Numbered from the stretch's first letter, positions 1-13,612 are shown. The stretch is 64,000 nucleotides of DNA from Corynebacterium kalinowskii (GCF_009734385.1 NZ_CP046452.1:992001-1056000); one strand, 5' to 3'. The notes: a model not told the origin generated them from the letters alone. A program made the numbers and translations.

Positions 1-495
1 GAGGACGCGCAGGACCTCGTCAACGTTGCGGCCGACAGCGTCTGGGGTGACGGAGACGAACTGAATAACGCCGTCTGGGTCGATGATGAAGGTAGCGCGG
101 TCGGCAACGCCGTCTGCGTTCTCAACACCCAGGGCGCGGATCAGGTCGTGGCGCACGTCAGCGAACATTGGGAAAGGAACGGTCTTCAGCTCTGGGTGGG
201 TTGCACGCCAGTTGAAGTGGGAGTACTCGTTGTCGGTGGAACCGCCGAGCACGACCGTGTCGCGATCGTCGAACTCTTCGTTCAGCTTGCCAAAGGCAGC
301 GATCTCGGTAGGGCAAACAAAGGTGAAGTCCTTAGGGTAGAAGAAGACGATCTTCCACTTGCCCTCGTACTTGTCCAGGGAAACTTCCTCGAAGTAATCC
401 TCTGGGGACTGAGCGTTAACCTCGTGGAGGTCGCCGCCCTTAAGCGCGGTCAGCTTGAACTCTGGGAACTGCTCGCCAACGGTCATGATTGCCAT
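1..495 (-). CDS. ahpC: Peroxiredoxin (AhpC-type), C-terminal part beyond window
   Basis: Reads leftwards from an ATG at 495 with an AGGAG-type ribosome site just upstream and runs off the window after 165 codons, so the 3' end is missing. The thioredoxin-fold peroxiredoxin motif FTFVCPTE places the peroxidatic cysteine at residue 61. AhpC/peroxiredoxins reduce hydrogen peroxide and organic peroxides in the cytoplasm; the resolving cysteine and any downstream ahpD would lie outside the window. Its upstream region carries a good sigma-A type promoter and an OxyR-like ATAG-N7-CTAT element (listed separately), which fits peroxide regulation. Confidence 0.93.
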   Translation of the reverse strand, partial: MAIMTVGEQFPEFKLTALKGGDLHEVNAQSPEDYFEEVSLDKYEGKWKIVFFYPKDFTFVCPTEIAAFGKLNEEFDDRDTVVLGGSTDNEYSHFNWRATHPELKTVPFPMFADVRHDLIRALGVENADGVADRATFIIDPDGVIQFVSVTPDAVGRNVDEVLRVL

Positions 496-551
496 GTGTG
501 GTCTCCTCGTTTGAAGTGTGTTACCGGAGCATGTGCTCGGTACTAAACGCC

Positions 552-627
552 ATTATGCCCGCGAATCTGCAGCCCGGCAAGAGTTTAAAGTTTTGGGTGT
601 ATTAATTAATGATAGGGAAAGGCTATC
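552..627 (-). promoter_or_regulatory. ahpC promoter with OxyR-like site
   Basis: On the minus strand a -35 TTGCCG (575-580) and a -10 CATAAT (552-557) are separated by 17 nt. Upstream, 611-627 reads GATAG-N7-CTATC, matching one half of the OxyR consensus ATAG-N7-CTAT and placed where an activator or repressor could act. Nearer the gene, 522-542 is an imperfect palindrome (TACCGgAGCA / TGCTCGGTA) that would lie in the 5' leader. OxyR control is inferred from the motif and the gene product only. Confidence 0.55.
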
Positions 628-680
628 TAGTGGGCTGACCTGCACTGAAAAGTATCCACTATCAAAATGAGAATGGGTGA

Positions 681-4110
<3,430 letters not shown>

Positions 4111-4272
4111 CGGTTTACGCCTTTCATGGGGGCATCTTTCTCAATATATAACGCGCGTCACTGACATTTAGTTCCACTTAGCCCGGTTTAAACCCCCTCT
4201 ACCCAGTTCAGCTAGACTTTTCGGGTAGCGTTTAGAGAAGCAATCAAAGCCCAATCGAATGGAGTAACACTC

Positions 4273-4566
4273 GTGCCTGAAATTTCGCGCGAAGAGGTCG
4301 CTCACCTGGCAAAACTTTCCAGGCTTGCCCTTAGCGATGAAGAACTGGACATCTACGCAGAACAGATTGACAGCATCGTCGCCAATGTCAGCGCCGTCGG
4401 CAAGGTCGCTGCGGAAGGCGTGAAGCCAATGAGCCACCCACACGACATCGAAACGCGCATGCGCCCCGATGTAGTGGAAAAGACCCTGACCGCTGAGCAA
4501 GCACTCGACCAGGCACCAGAAGCAGCCGAGCAGCGCTTCGTTGTCCCACAGATCCTGGGGGAATAA
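4273..4566 (+). CDS. gatC: Glutamyl-tRNA(Gln)/aspartyl-tRNA(Asn) amidotransferase subunit C
   Basis: A 97-residue protein matching GatC, which wraps round GatA and stabilises the GatCAB complex. The N-terminus [19 protein letters not shown] and the segment VKPMSHPHD are typical of the family. The complex converts misacylated Glu-tRNA(Gln), and where relevant Asp-tRNA(Asn), to the correct aminoacyl-tRNA. It starts at GTG behind GGAG (4261-4264) and lies 4 bp before gatA, so the two are co-transcribed. The partner gatB is separated by about 5 kb. Confidence 0.95.
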   Translation: MPEISREEVAHLAKLSRLALSDEELDIYAEQIDSIVANVSAVGKVAAEGVKPMSHPHDIETRMRPDVVEKTLTAEQALDQAPEAAEQRFVVPQILGE

Positions 4567-4570
4567 GGAC

Positions 4571-6061
4571 ATGAACAAATACTTGGTTGGAGCCGAGAAC
4601 TCCAATGAATTGACCTCGATGACCGCAGCCGACCTCGCGAACAAGATTCACTCGCGCGAAGTGTCCTCAGTCGAAGTTACCCAGGCTCACCTGGATCGTA
4701 TTGGCGACATCGATGGCGATCTGCACGCGTTCCTCCACGTGGGCACTGAGCAGGCGTTGGCTGCGGCGGAGGACGTCGATAAGCGCATTGCAGCGGGAGA
4801 CATTCCGTCTGCACTCGCCGGTGTCCCGCTGGCATTGAAAGATGCGCTGACCACCACCGATGCCCCAACTACCGCGGCATCGAAGATCCTCGAGGGCTAC
4901 ATGAGCCCTTACGATGCCACCGTCACGGCCAAGATCCGCGCCGCTGGCATCCCGATCCTGGGCAAGACCAACATGGACGAGTTCGCTATGGGATCGTCCA
5001 CCGAAAACTCCGCATTCGGCCCTACCAAAAACCCGTGGGACATCGAGCGCACCCCAGGCGGCTCCGGCGGCGGTACCTCTGCAGCCATCGCCTCTGGTGA
5101 AGCACCACTCGGCATCGGCACCGACACCGGCGGCTCCATCCGTCAGCCGGCCGCTTTGACCAACACCGTGGGCGTGAAGCCGACCTACGGCACCGTCTCC
5201 CGTTATGGCCTCATCGCCTGCGCATCCTCTCTGGACCAAGTCGGGCCGACCGCCCGCACGGTCCTTGACACCGCGCTGCTGCATGAAGTGATCGCAGGAC
5301 ACGACAAGTTCGATGCCACCTCCGTGGACCGCCCGATTGCGCCGGTCGTTGCAGCAGCCCGCGAAGGCGCTTCCGGAGATCTGAAGGGCGTTCGCGTCGG
5401 CGTGGTCAAGCAATTTGATCGCGAAGGCTGGCAGCCAGGCGTGCTCGAGGCTTTCCATGCCTCCGTCGCGCAGCTCAAGGAGCAGGGCGCCGAGGTTGTC
5501 GAGGTTGACTGCCCGCACTTCGACGACGCCCTCGCCGCGTACTACCTCATCCTCCCGTGTGAAGTTTCCTCGAACCTCGCGCGTTTCGACGGCATGCGCT
5601 ACGGCCTGCGTGTCGGTGACGACGGCACCCGTTCCGCCGACGAAGTGATGGCCCTGTCCCGCGCCGAAGGCTTTGGGCCTGAGGTCAAGCGCCGCATCAT
5701 CCTCGGCACCTACGCACTGTCCGTCGGCTACTACGACGCGTACTACCTGCAGGCACAGCGCGTGCGTACTCTCATCGCACAGGACTTTGCCCAGGCATAC
5801 GAAAAGTGCGACGTCCTGGTTGCTCCGACGACTCCGACCACTGCTTTCAAGCTCGGTGAGAAGGTCTCCGACCCGATGGCGATGTACAACTTCGACTTGT
5901 GCACCCTGCCGCTGAACCTTGCCGGACTGTGTGGCATGTCCGTCCCAGCTGGCCTGGCCTCTGATACCCAGTTGCCGACCGGCTTGCAGATCATGGCACC
6001 TGCCTTTGCCGATGATCGTCTGTACCGCGTTGGCGCGGCCTTTGAGGCTGGCCGCGGATAA
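4571..6061 (+). CDS. gatA: Glutamyl-tRNA(Gln) amidotransferase subunit A
   Basis: A 496-residue amidase-signature enzyme that releases ammonia from glutamine for GatB. The signature [10 protein letters not shown]...[12 protein letters not shown] supplies the cis-Ser and nucleophilic Ser of the Ser-cisSer-Lys triad, with the lysine in ALKDALTT near residue 80. I chose the ATG at 4571 behind AAGGA; an in-frame ATG at 4541 would overlap gatC and add ten unrelated residues. It forms an operon with gatC and ends at a strong terminator. Confidence 0.95.
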   Translation: MNKYLVGAENSNELTSMTAADLANKIHSREVSSVEVTQAHLDRIGDIDGDLHAFLHVGTEQALAAAEDVDKRIAAGDIPSALAGVPLALKDALTTTDAPTTAASKILEGYMSPYDATVTAKIRAAGIPILGKTNMDEFAMGSSTENSAFGPTKNPWDIERTPGGSGGGTSAAIASGEAPLGIGTDTGGSIRQPAALTNTVGVKPTYGTVSRYGLIACASSLDQVGPTARTVLDTALLHEVIAGHDKFDATSVDRPIAPVVAAAREGASGDLKGVRVGVVKQFDREGWQPGVLEAFHASVAQLKEQGAEVVEVDCPHFDDALAAYYLILPCEVSSNLARFDGMRYGLRVGDDGTRSADEVMALSRAEGFGPEVKRRIILGTYALSVGYYDAYYLQAQRVRTLIAQDFAQAYEKCDVLVAPTTPTTAFKLGEKVSDPMAMYNFDLCTLPLNLAGLCGMSVPAGLASDTQLPTGLQIMAPAFADDRLYRVGAAFEAGRG

Positions 6062-6077
6062 GAGTTCAGCTTGACTA

Positions 6078-6113
6078 GCGCCCCCTTTTGCCTTTGGCGA
6101 AGGGGGGCGTTTT
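6078..6113 (+). terminator. Rho-independent terminator after gatA
   Basis: A GC-rich stem (GCGCCCCCTT pairing with AAGGGGGGCG) with an 11-12 nt loop is followed by a short T run, 17 bp after the gatA stop. Confidence 0.85.
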
Positions 6114-6202
6114 GGCTGCCGACTGCGAGTTCGTCCGCCCGGATTATGTTGAAAACAATTGCAAATATGCAGCATAAGGGAGGCGAATCTACACTGGCCT
6201 CC

Positions 6203-7255
6203 ATGAGTATTGAGACCAAAGTCCTACAGAAAACCAGCCCGGACGCACCATTTGAGATCGCGACCATCCAGCGCCGCGATCCACGCGAAGACGATGTTGT
6301 CATCGCTATCAAGGCCGCTGGCATCTGCCACTCTGACATCCACACCATCCGCAACGAGTGGGGCGAGGCGCACTTCCCGCTGACCGTCGGCCACGAGATC
6401 GCTGGTGTCGTCGAAGCAGTGGGCAGCAAGGTTACTAAGTGGCAGGTCGGCGATCGCGTCGGCGTCGGCTGCCTGGTCAACTCTTGCGGTGAGTGCGAGC
6501 AGTGTCAGGCCGGATTCGAGAACCACTGCTTGAACGGCGCCGTGGGCACCTACAATTCCGAAGACGTGGACGGCACCATCACCCAGGGTGGCTACGCCCA
6601 GAAGGTCGTGGTGAACGAGAACTTCGTGTGCCGCATCCCAGACGAACTCGACTTCGACGTTGCAGCTCCGCTGCTGTGTGCAGGTATCACTACGTACTCG
6701 CCGCTGGCAGCGTGGAAGGTGGAGAAGGGCCAGAAGGTGGCCGTGCTCGGCCTCGGCGGCCTAGGCCACATGGGCGTGCAAATCGCCGCTGCTAAGGGAG
6801 CCGACGTCACCGTGCTTTCCCGCAGCCTGAAGAAGGCCGAGAAGGCCAAGGAACTGGGTGCTGTGCGCACCTTGGCGACGACCGAGGAGGGCTTCTTCAA
6901 GGAGCACCGCGGTGAATTCGACTTCATCCTGAACACCATCAGTGCGAACATCGACCTGGATGCTTACCTCCGTTTGCTCAAGCCTCGCGGAGTCATGGCA
7001 GTGGTTGGTTTGCCACCTGAGCAGCAGAAGCTTGGTTTCGGCTCGCTCATCATGGGATCCAAGGTCCTCACGGGCTCCAACATCGGTGGCATCCGCGAGA
7101 CCCAGGAGATGCTGGACTTCTGCGCGGAGCACGGCTTCGGCGCTCACATCGAAAAGATCGGCGTGAATGACGTAGACGCCGCCTACGACCGTGTGGTCGC
7201 GGGCGACGTCCAGTTCCGCTTCGTTATCGATACTGCTACTTTTGAGCAGGCTTAA
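6203..7255 (+). CDS. Zinc-dependent, NAD(P)-dependent alcohol dehydrogenase
   Basis: A 350-residue medium-chain dehydrogenase/reductase. The catalytic zinc ligands lie in GICHSDIH (Cys) and VGHEIAG (His-Glu); the structural zinc site is CGECEQC...C, and the nucleotide-binding motif is GLGGLGHMG. The sequence resembles the cinnamyl-alcohol/YahK-type NADP-dependent aldehyde reductases more than ethanol-oxidising ADH, so reduction of aldehydes is the likelier role; the substrate cannot be read from the sequence. ATG 6203 begins the conserved region. Its 3' end overlaps the convergent 7236-7574 gene by 20 bp. Confidence 0.9.
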   Translation: MSIETKVLQKTSPDAPFEIATIQRRDPREDDVVIAIKAAGICHSDIHTIRNEWGEAHFPLTVGHEIAGVVEAVGSKVTKWQVGDRVGVGCLVNSCGECEQCQAGFENHCLNGAVGTYNSEDVDGTITQGGYAQKVVVNENFVCRIPDELDFDVAAPLLCAGITTYSPLAAWKVEKGQKVAVLGLGGLGHMGVQIAAAKGADVTVLSRSLKKAEKAKELGAVRTLATTEEGFFKEHRGEFDFILNTISANIDLDAYLRLLKPRGVMAVVGLPPEQQKLGFGSLIMGSKVLTGSNIGGIRETQEMLDFCAEHGFGAHIEKIGVNDVDAAYDRVVAGDVQFRFVIDTATFEQA

Positions 7256-7574
7256 TATCTGACAGCACGCACGCGGCGCCTGCTGCCACGGTGGTCACAG
7301 CGATCACCGATGGCCAGGCGCCGATTTTCTTTGCCAGTGGGTGAGAGGCGCCGAACGCGCCCAGGTAGGTGGCGGTCAGCGCCGCGGTGGTCACCGGGCC
7401 TTGCTTAGCCAACCAGGTGCGCCCTGCCCACAGCCCGGCGGCAGCGAGAACGACACCGCCGAGTGGCCGAATGCCAGTTTCGCGAGCGGTGAGCCAGCCA
7501 CCAATGAGACCTGCGCCGATGATGGACGCGGTGTTGACGTCAGTTGCCTTTTTGATCTGAATTGCTTTACCCAT
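7236..7574 (-). CDS. Small membrane protein of unknown function
   Basis: A 112-residue protein starting MGKAIQIKKATDV with three to four alanine/glycine-rich hydrophobic segments (about residues 18-32, 38-55, 62-78 and 85-103), so probably an integral membrane protein. I recognise no family. ATG 7574 is preferred to the start four codons upstream. It is transcribed divergently from the MFS gene at 7596 with only 21 bp between the two starts, and convergently with the alcohol dehydrogenase. Confidence 0.65.
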   Translation of the reverse strand: MGKAIQIKKATDVNTASIIGAGLIGGWLTARETGIRPLGGVVLAAAGLWAGRTWLAKQGPVTTAALTATYLGAFGASHPLAKKIGAWPSVIAVTTVAAGAACVLSDIKPAQK

Positions 7575-7595
7575 GCTTCGTAGCATACTGGACTT

Positions 7596-8786
7596 ATGAG
7601 AATCGTTTCGGGCATTTACCTGGCCTCTGCGGGTGCGTCAATGCTGGGTAATGCCGTATCGCACATTGCCTGGCCATGGCTGGTGCTGAACCGGACCGGG
7701 GATCCCGCAGCAGCAGGCATCGTGGCCACGGCGGTGGCGATTCCGAGCCTGATCATCGCGATCGTTGGCGGTCAGCTGGTAGACAAAGTGGGTCGCAAGC
7801 CGGTTTCCATTCTGTCCGATTTGATCTCCGGCGCGTCAGTGGCGGCGTTGATCCTCGTCGATCAAAATTTCGGCGCCACCTTGGGATGGTTCATCGCGTT
7901 GGGCATCATCGGTGCGGTGGGTGATGTCCCCGGAATGGCGGCGCGCAACGCACTAATCACCGACGTTTCGCGAACTTCGGGTGTCACGGTGGACAAACTC
8001 TCCGCGGCCCTGCAGGCCTTGACCGGCATCACTTTCTTGCTTGGTCCGGCGCTGGCGGGCGTACTGATGTCCCTGGTTTCGATCGAGCTCGTGTTGTGGA
8101 TTACCGCTGCGTGTTCGTTCCTCGCCGCCGCTTTCACCATGCTGCTGCGAATCACCCACGCGGCGGTCGATCCGACAGAAGATGTCTTCCGCGGTTGGCG
8201 GGCGTGGGGCAGCATTGTTCAGCGCCCGGAGATCAAGCTGTTTGTCTGGGTCGCGCTTACTTCGGGGCTCATGGTCAGCCCGTTGTTGCTGGTGCTGCTG
8301 CCGGCGCACTTCGAGAGCGTCGATAAGCCCCTCATGCTCGGGCTCGCGATGTCGGCCTTTGCGGTGGGCATGATCGTGGCGGGCGGGCTGGTGGGTTGGT
8401 TGGGCACCGCTTATCGACGCCGCGTGTGGGGCCTGTCTATGGCCCTGTTTTCGCTCGCATTCTTTGGCACAGCGTTCTTGTCCAACCAATGGGCAGTGCT
8501 GTTGGGAATGGCAGCCGCAGGTTTGGCCAGCGGATTGTTTGGGCCGGTGCATACCTTGACCATCACTGAGGTCACCAGCGAGCAAGTCCGTGGCCGAGCC
8601 TTCTCCTTGTTCACCGCTATCAATCTGTTTGTTTCACCCATTGGGCTGTCGCTCACCACGCTTGCGCTGAAGTTTCACACCATCTATTGGCTGGCAGTGG
8701 CATTGTTTGTGTTCTGGGCACCGATCTCGATGTGGGCGATCTGGAAGGGCTACAAGGTACTGCCGCACTATAAAGAGCCCGCGTAG
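7596..8786 (+). CDS. MFS transporter
   Basis: A 396-residue polytopic membrane protein with about 12 hydrophobic helices. The cytoplasmic loop motif GGQLVDKVGRKPVSI after helix 2 matches the conserved MFS motif A (GxLaDrxGrkp). The overall pattern (GAVGDVPGMAARNALITDV, SEQVRGRAFSLFTAINLFVSP) resembles MFS_3/enterobactin exporter (EntS)-type efflux proteins; the substrate is unknown. It is followed after 12 bp by a second, unrelated MFS gene, and the two may be co-transcribed. Confidence 0.88.
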   Translation: MRIVSGIYLASAGASMLGNAVSHIAWPWLVLNRTGDPAAAGIVATAVAIPSLIIAIVGGQLVDKVGRKPVSILSDLISGASVAALILVDQNFGATLGWFIALGIIGAVGDVPGMAARNALITDVSRTSGVTVDKLSAALQALTGITFLLGPALAGVLMSLVSIELVLWITAACSFLAAAFTMLLRITHAAVDPTEDVFRGWRAWGSIVQRPEIKLFVWVALTSGLMVSPLLLVLLPAHFESVDKPLMLGLAMSAFAVGMIVAGGLVGWLGTAYRRRVWGLSMALFSLAFFGTAFLSNQWAVLLGMAAAGLASGLFGPVHTLTITEVTSEQVRGRAFSLFTAINLFVSPIGLSLTTLALKFHTIYWLAVALFVFWAPISMWAIWKGYKVLPHYKEPA

Positions 8787-8798
8787 TAGTCTTGGCCG

Positions 8799-10163
8799 GT
8801 GACTCAAACCAATCCCTGGAAGGCCTTGACCGCGCTGTGTACGGGCTTTTTCATGATCCTGCTCGATCAGACGATCGTGGCCGTAGCGACCCCAGCCCTG
8901 CAAGCGGAACTCGGTGCCGACTTGGGCTCGGTCGTGTGGGTGACTTCTATCTATCTGCTCGCCTACGCGGTGCCGCTGCTGGTGACGGGCCGGCTGGGAG
9001 ATCGGTTTGGCCAGCGCAATATGTATGTGGCGGGCATGGTGGTGTTCACCCTGAGCTCGCTCGCATGTGGTCTCGCGCCGAGCATTGGGTGGCTTATCGC
9101 TGCGCGACTGGTGCAGGGGCTCGGTGCCTCAATGCTGACTCCGCAATCGATGAGCGTCATCAACCGCATTTTCCCGCGCGAAAAGCGCGGTGCTGCGATG
9201 GGCGTATGGGGCGCTGTCGCCGGACTTGCTTCTCTGGCCGGTCCCGTGCTGGGCGGCCTCATCGTGGGAACCGTCGGCTGGCAATGGATCTTTTTCATCA
9301 ATGTGCCAGTGGGAATAGTCTGCATTCTCATGGTGCTCGCGTGGGTGCCGGACCTGGGGGCCACCGCAGCGCGTGTCGACGTCTTCAGCGTCCTCACCGT
9401 CATCCCAGCGATGTTCCTCGTCGTCTTCTCGCTGCAAGAGGGGCCTAATTTCGGCTGGGCGTGGTGGCTCTTCTTGGGGCTGCTTGCCGGACTAGCATTG
9501 ATCGGAGTGTTCCTCTGGCTGCAAACCCGGGCCGAGCACCCGCTCCTACCACTGGCGGTTTTCAGCAACTCTAATTTCTCCCATGGTTCGTTTTCCATCT
9601 CCACCATGGGTTTCGCCGTCGCCGGTACGATGCTCCCGATCATGCTTTACCTGCAGGAAGGTAGGGGATTGTCTGCCGAAGCCGCCGGGCTGATGCTCGT
9701 GCCAATGGCAGTGATTTCTGGTGTGTTCGCTCCCTTCGTCGGGCGCATGGCCGACCGACTGCACCCGCGGGTCCTTTCCATGTTCGGTTTCGGCATGATG
9801 GTCGTGGCAATGCTGAGCCTCGTAGTGATCATGCGCGACAGTGTGCCAGTGGGATGGATGCTGCTTGGCTCCGCGTTGCTCGGCGTGGGAAATGCCTTCG
9901 TGTGGTCGCCGAATGCGACGACCACGATGCGGGATATGGACGTCGATAAGCTCGGTGCGGCGTCCGGGGTGTACAACACCTCCCGGCAGGTCGGAGCGGT
10001 GGTGGGCTCGGCAGCCATCGGTGCCGCGATGCAAGTATTCGTGCAGCACACCAGTGTGGCCAACGCCATGGGCTTGTCCATGATCGTTCCGTTGCTGGTG
10101 CTGTGTGCCGGCTTTATCAGCGTCTCGCGGTTCCGAGCGCAGCCCCTTCATACGGACAGCTAG
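8799..10163 (+). CDS. DHA2-family (EmrB/QacA-type) MFS drug exporter
   Basis: A 454-residue protein with about 14 hydrophobic helices and the DHA2 signature LDQTIVAVATPALQ in helix 1, plus motif A GRLGDRFGQRNMY and the antiporter-type motif GLGASMLTPQSM...GPVLGG. These are proton-driven exporters of drugs or toxic metabolites. It starts at GTG 8799 and ends 25 bp before pfkA. Confidence 0.9.
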   Translation: MTQTNPWKALTALCTGFFMILLDQTIVAVATPALQAELGADLGSVVWVTSIYLLAYAVPLLVTGRLGDRFGQRNMYVAGMVVFTLSSLACGLAPSIGWLIAARLVQGLGASMLTPQSMSVINRIFPREKRGAAMGVWGAVAGLASLAGPVLGGLIVGTVGWQWIFFINVPVGIVCILMVLAWVPDLGATAARVDVFSVLTVIPAMFLVVFSLQEGPNFGWAWWLFLGLLAGLALIGVFLWLQTRAEHPLLPLAVFSNSNFSHGSFSISTMGFAVAGTMLPIMLYLQEGRGLSAEAAGLMLVPMAVISGVFAPFVGRMADRLHPRVLSMFGFGMMVVAMLSLVVIMRDSVPVGWMLLGSALLGVGNAFVWSPNATTTMRDMDVDKLGAASGVYNTSRQVGAVVGSAAIGAAMQVFVQHTSVANAMGLSMIVPLLVLCAGFISVSRFRAQPLHTDS

Positions 10164-10188
10164 CTAGGAGCTGACTACTATAGAGCCC

Positions 10189-11220
10189 ATGCGTATTGCG
10201 ACTCTCACCTCCGGTGGCGATTGCCCTGGACTCAATGCTGTTATCCGCGGTATCGTCCGCACCTGCTCATCTGAATTCGGCTCCAACGTCATTGGCTACG
10301 AAGACGGCTGGGTTGGTTTGATGGAAGACCGCCGCGTACAGCTGTATGACGACGCAGACATTGACAAGATTCTGCTCAAGGGCGGCACCATCCTCGGCAC
10401 CGGTCGCCTTCACCCAGACAAGTTCAAGGCCGGCCTGGACACCATCAAAGCGAACCTGGCCGATGCCGGAGTCGACGCCCTGATCGCAATCGGCGGCGAA
10501 GGCACCTTGAAGGGTGCACAGTGGCTGGCTGACAACGGAATCCCTGTTATCGGCGTGCCAAAGACCATCGACAACGACGTCAACGGCACCGATTACACCT
10601 TTGGCTTCGACACCGCAGTGGCCGTTGCTACCGACGCCATCGATCGCCTGCACACCACAGCTGAATCCCACAACCGCGTGATGATCGTGGAAGTTATGGG
10701 TCGCCACGTGGGTTGGATCGCTCTGCACGCGGGCATGGCCGGCGGTGCGCACCACATCGTGATCCCAGAGGTGCCATTCAATATTGAGGCCATCTCCAAG
10801 CAAATGGAACGTCGTTTCCAGATGGGTGAGAAGTACGGCATCATCGTGGTCGCTGAAGGCGCCCTGCCGGAAGAAGGCACCATGGACTTCGACCTCGGTA
10901 GCGAGGACGAATTCGGCCACAAGACGTTCAACGGCATCGGCCAAGTCATTGCGGATGAAATCCACAAGCGTCTTGGCCACGATGTTCGCACCACGGTGCT
11001 CGGCCACATCCAGCGTGGCGGTACCCCTACTGCTTTCGACCGCGTCCTGGCGACCCGCTACGGTGTGCAGGCAGCTCGCGCAGTTCACCGCGGTGAACGC
11101 GGCAAGTGCGTGGCTCTGCACGGCGAGCACATCGAGCTCATCGACCTCCAAGAGGCAGTCGGCACCCTCAAGCAGGTTCCGCTGCAGCGCTACGAAACCG
11201 CCTGCGCACTCTTCGGCTAG
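10189..11220 (+). CDS. pfkA: 6-phosphofructokinase
   Basis: A 343-residue actinobacterial-type phosphofructokinase that phosphorylates fructose 6-phosphate in glycolysis. The N-terminal SGGDCPGLN (residues 8-16) binds [12 protein letters not shown] follows at about 100, and [20 protein letters not shown] carries the catalytic aspartate. A TACTAT -10 box (10176-10181) ends 7 nt before the ATG, which suggests a leaderless mRNA even though an AGGAG (10166-10170) is present further upstream. It ends at a clear terminator. Confidence 0.95.
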   Translation: MRIATLTSGGDCPGLNAVIRGIVRTCSSEFGSNVIGYEDGWVGLMEDRRVQLYDDADIDKILLKGGTILGTGRLHPDKFKAGLDTIKANLADAGVDALIAIGGEGTLKGAQWLADNGIPVIGVPKTIDNDVNGTDYTFGFDTAVAVATDAIDRLHTTAESHNRVMIVEVMGRHVGWIALHAGMAGGAHHIVIPEVPFNIEAISKQMERRFQMGEKYGIIVVAEGALPEEGTMDFDLGSEDEFGHKTFNGIGQVIADEIHKRLGHDVRTTVLGHIQRGGTPTAFDRVLATRYGVQAARAVHRGERGKCVALHGEHIELIDLQEAVGTLKQVPLQRYETACALFG

Positions 11221-11235
11221 TTTTCGCGTTTCACC

Positions 11236-11271
11236 AGCGCTACAGGTTGTTCGGACCTGTGGCGCTTTTTA
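11236..11271 (+). terminator. Rho-independent terminator after pfkA
   Basis: AGCGCTACAGGT (11236-11247) pairs with ACCTGTGGCGCT (11255-11266) through one G-T pair with a 7-nt loop, and a T run follows. Confidence 0.92.
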
Positions 11272-11352
11272 TTTTCTCGTGGTCACCCAGAAAACGTGGC
11301 ACGACGGTCCCAAACGCAACCCGAGCCACGGAACTTAGTACACTAGATAACC

Positions 11353-12846
11353 ATGACTGACCTGATGGATTTCGACGAAGTACTGACCAAGTATGACCCG
11401 GTTATGGGCATGGAAGTTCACGTCGAGTTGGCCACGGAAACCAAGATGTTTTCCGCCAGCTCCGCGCACTTTGGCGCAGACCCTAATACCAACGTCGATC
11501 CCGTGAGCCTCGGACTTCCGGGCGCACTGCCGGTGGTAAACGAAAAAGGTGTCGAGTGGGCGATCAAGATCGGCCTCGCGCTGAATTGCTCCATTGCGGA
11601 ATCCTCCCGCTTCGCGCGTAAGAATTACTTCTACCCAGATCAGCCGAAGAACTACCAGATCTCCCAGTACGACGAGCCCATCGCGTATGACGGCTACTTG
11701 GATGTCGTCCTTGATGACGGCGAGACCTGGCGCATCGAGATCGAGCGCGCACACATGGAGGAAGATACCGCCAAGCTCACCCACCTCGGTGGCGCTGACG
11801 GCCGCATTTCCGGCGCGACCTCCTCGCTTGTCGACGCCAACCGCGCAGGCGTCCCCCTGATCGAAATCGTAACCAAGCCGATCGAAGGCGCAGGGGAGCG
11901 TGCCCCAGAGGTTGCTCGCGCGTATGTGTCCGCGCTGCGTGACCTGGTGAAGGCGCTCGGCGTTTCCGACGCTCGCATGGACCAGGGTTCTATGCGCGTG
12001 GACTCTAACCTGTCCTTGCGCCCAGTGGGCACTGTCGAATTCGGTACCCGTACTGAAACGAAGAACATTAACTCCATCAAGTCCGTTGAGCAGGCGGTGC
12101 GTTACGAAATGATGCGTCAAGCTGCTGTGCTCGAGGCAGGTGGCACCATCGATCAGGAAACCCGCCACTACCAGGAGACCGACGGCTCGACCTCCAAGGG
12201 ACGCCCGAAGGAAACCGCGGAAGATTACCGCTACTTCAACGATCCTGACCTGCCACCAGTGATCGCGCCACGCGAATGGGTGGAAGAAATCCGCGCCACG
12301 CTTCCCGAGCTGCCGTGGGTACGCAAGGCTCGCATCCAGGAGGAATGGCAGCTTTCCGACGCCGAAATGCGTGACTTGGTGAACGCTGGCGCACTGGATC
12401 TCATCATCCAGACCGTGGAAGAAGGCACCACCCCTGACGAGGCTCGCTCTTGGTGGGTTTCCTACCTGTCCCAGAAGGCCAAGGAAGCTGATACCGAGCT
12501 CGATGCCCTGGCTGTCACCCCAGCACACGTGGCCCGGGTTGTTGCCTTGATTAAGGAAGGCAAACTCACGAACAAGCTCGGCCGTCAGGCAATCGACGGT
12601 GTGCTTGCTGGTGAAGGTGACGTTGACGAGGTCGTCGCGAAGCGTGGCCTTGAAGTGATGCAGGATGACGGCGCGATCGAGAAGGCTGTGGACGAGGCCC
12701 TGGCGGCGAACCCAGACGTCGTGGAAAAGATCAAGGCCGGCAACGCTAAAGCTGGCGGCGCCATTGTCGGTGCCGTGATGAAGGCGACCCGCGGCAAGGC
12801 TGATCCGGCCACGGTGAACAAGCTGATCGCACAGAAGTGTAAGTAG
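11353..12846 (+). CDS. gatB: Glutamyl-tRNA(Gln)/aspartyl-tRNA(Asn) amidotransferase subunit B
   Basis: A 497-residue GatB. The N-terminal kinase-like domain begins [12 protein letters not shown] and contains [31 protein letters not shown] and the zinc/ATP region; the C-terminal YqeY-like tail domain ([14 protein letters not shown]...[15 protein letters not shown]) binds tRNA. It phosphorylates the misacylated glutamyl residue and transfers ammonia from GatA. A TACACT -10 box (11339-11344) ends 8 nt before the ATG, consistent with a leaderless transcript. Confidence 0.95.
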   Translation: MTDLMDFDEVLTKYDPVMGMEVHVELATETKMFSASSAHFGADPNTNVDPVSLGLPGALPVVNEKGVEWAIKIGLALNCSIAESSRFARKNYFYPDQPKNYQISQYDEPIAYDGYLDVVLDDGETWRIEIERAHMEEDTAKLTHLGGADGRISGATSSLVDANRAGVPLIEIVTKPIEGAGERAPEVARAYVSALRDLVKALGVSDARMDQGSMRVDSNLSLRPVGTVEFGTRTETKNINSIKSVEQAVRYEMMRQAAVLEAGGTIDQETRHYQETDGSTSKGRPKETAEDYRYFNDPDLPPVIAPREWVEEIRATLPELPWVRKARIQEEWQLSDAEMRDLVNAGALDLIIQTVEEGTTPDEARSWWVSYLSQKAKEADTELDALAVTPAHVARVVALIKEGKLTNKLGRQAIDGVLAGEGDVDEVVAKRGLEVMQDDGAIEKAVDEALAANPDVVEKIKAGNAKAGGAIVGAVMKATRGKADPATVNKLIAQKCK

Positions 12847-12874
12847 GCTGATCGCCACGCGAAAGGAACCAGGT

Positions 12875-13537
12875 GTGAAGCGTTTTCTCGCTGCCATGTG
12901 CGCCGTAGCTTTAGTGGGGTGTTCGCCGAAGGCGGAGATCCCACCAGAGGTGTCGTCTGGCGCTGTGCAGACCGAGGACATCGCGCACATCAATCCAAGC
13001 GCGGCGCTGGAGATCGTTATTCCTGACGTAGACATCCGGGCATCCTTTGATGAAGAGCCGTGCCGGGTGAAGAACGGGGCGATCGATCCGAAGTCGATGA
13101 GCAACGCCTGCGTGTACACCAGTCCGGACATGCCGTATGTACTGCCTGGCACCGATGCTAATGACCTCGTTGTCGTCGCTGGCCACACAGGTGCCGGAGT
13201 GCCCGCAGTTTTCAACAATCTCTACGACGGCAAGAACGACCGTCAGACTGTGCAAGAAGGGGCGAAGCTATACATTCGCACCGTAGCCTCGGAGGGTAAG
13301 TGGTTGGTCTATCGAGCCACCGATTTTCATGCCCCGCAGAAGGAAACACTGGCGGACAATTCCGAAATCTGGGGTGCTGAGCCAACTCCGGGTAGGTTGC
13401 TCACCATCAGTTGCGTGCAGCCGGCGAATCCGTTGGCCGCGTCGGTGCGCAACGCTGTGGTGGGGTGGCAGTTTGAGGGTGTCGCTGGCGGCAACGATGT
13501 CGGCTTAACGACGTCAATCGGCACACCAAATCAATAG
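12875..13537 (+). CDS. Sortase-family lipoprotein (class E/F-like)
   Basis: A 220-residue protein from a GTG start. The signal peptide ends in a lipobox (LVGC, C16), so it is predicted to be a lipoprotein and not anchored by the usual transmembrane helix. The rest fits a sortase fold: VVVAGHTGAG gives catalytic His104, LLTISC gives Cys180, and VRNAVVGW gives Arg192. Sortases cleave a C-terminal LPxTG-like signal and join the protein to the cell wall. The next gene encodes a protein with an LAATG signal, its probable substrate. TISC in place of the common TLxTC is a mild departure. It lies 28 bp after gatB and ends at a terminator. Confidence 0.82.
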   Translation: MKRFLAAMCAVALVGCSPKAEIPPEVSSGAVQTEDIAHINPSAALEIVIPDVDIRASFDEEPCRVKNGAIDPKSMSNACVYTSPDMPYVLPGTDANDLVVVAGHTGAGVPAVFNNLYDGKNDRQTVQEGAKLYIRTVASEGKWLVYRATDFHAPQKETLADNSEIWGAEPTPGRLLTISCVQPANPLAASVRNAVVGWQFEGVAGGNDVGLTTSIGTPNQ

Positions 13538-13552
13538 GTTGCCCGCAAATAG

Positions 13553-13574
13553 AGCCCCCAAATGGGGGCTTTTC
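13553..13574 (+). terminator. Terminator after the sortase gene
   Basis: AGCCCCC pairs with GGGGGCT across a four-base AAAT loop and is followed by TTTT. Confidence 0.85.
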
Positions 13575-13612
13575 CTATTTCTGTCAAAACTGGCCTCCAC
13601 CTGCACTTTGTT

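Noticed and set aside
4667..6175. A 502-codon open frame antisense to gatA
   Set aside because: Shadow of a GC-rich conserved gene; no recognisable protein and composition unlike real genes.
11335..13218. A 627-codon open frame antisense to gatB and the sortase gene
   Set aside because: gatB and the sortase on the other strand have clear family motifs; this frame has none.
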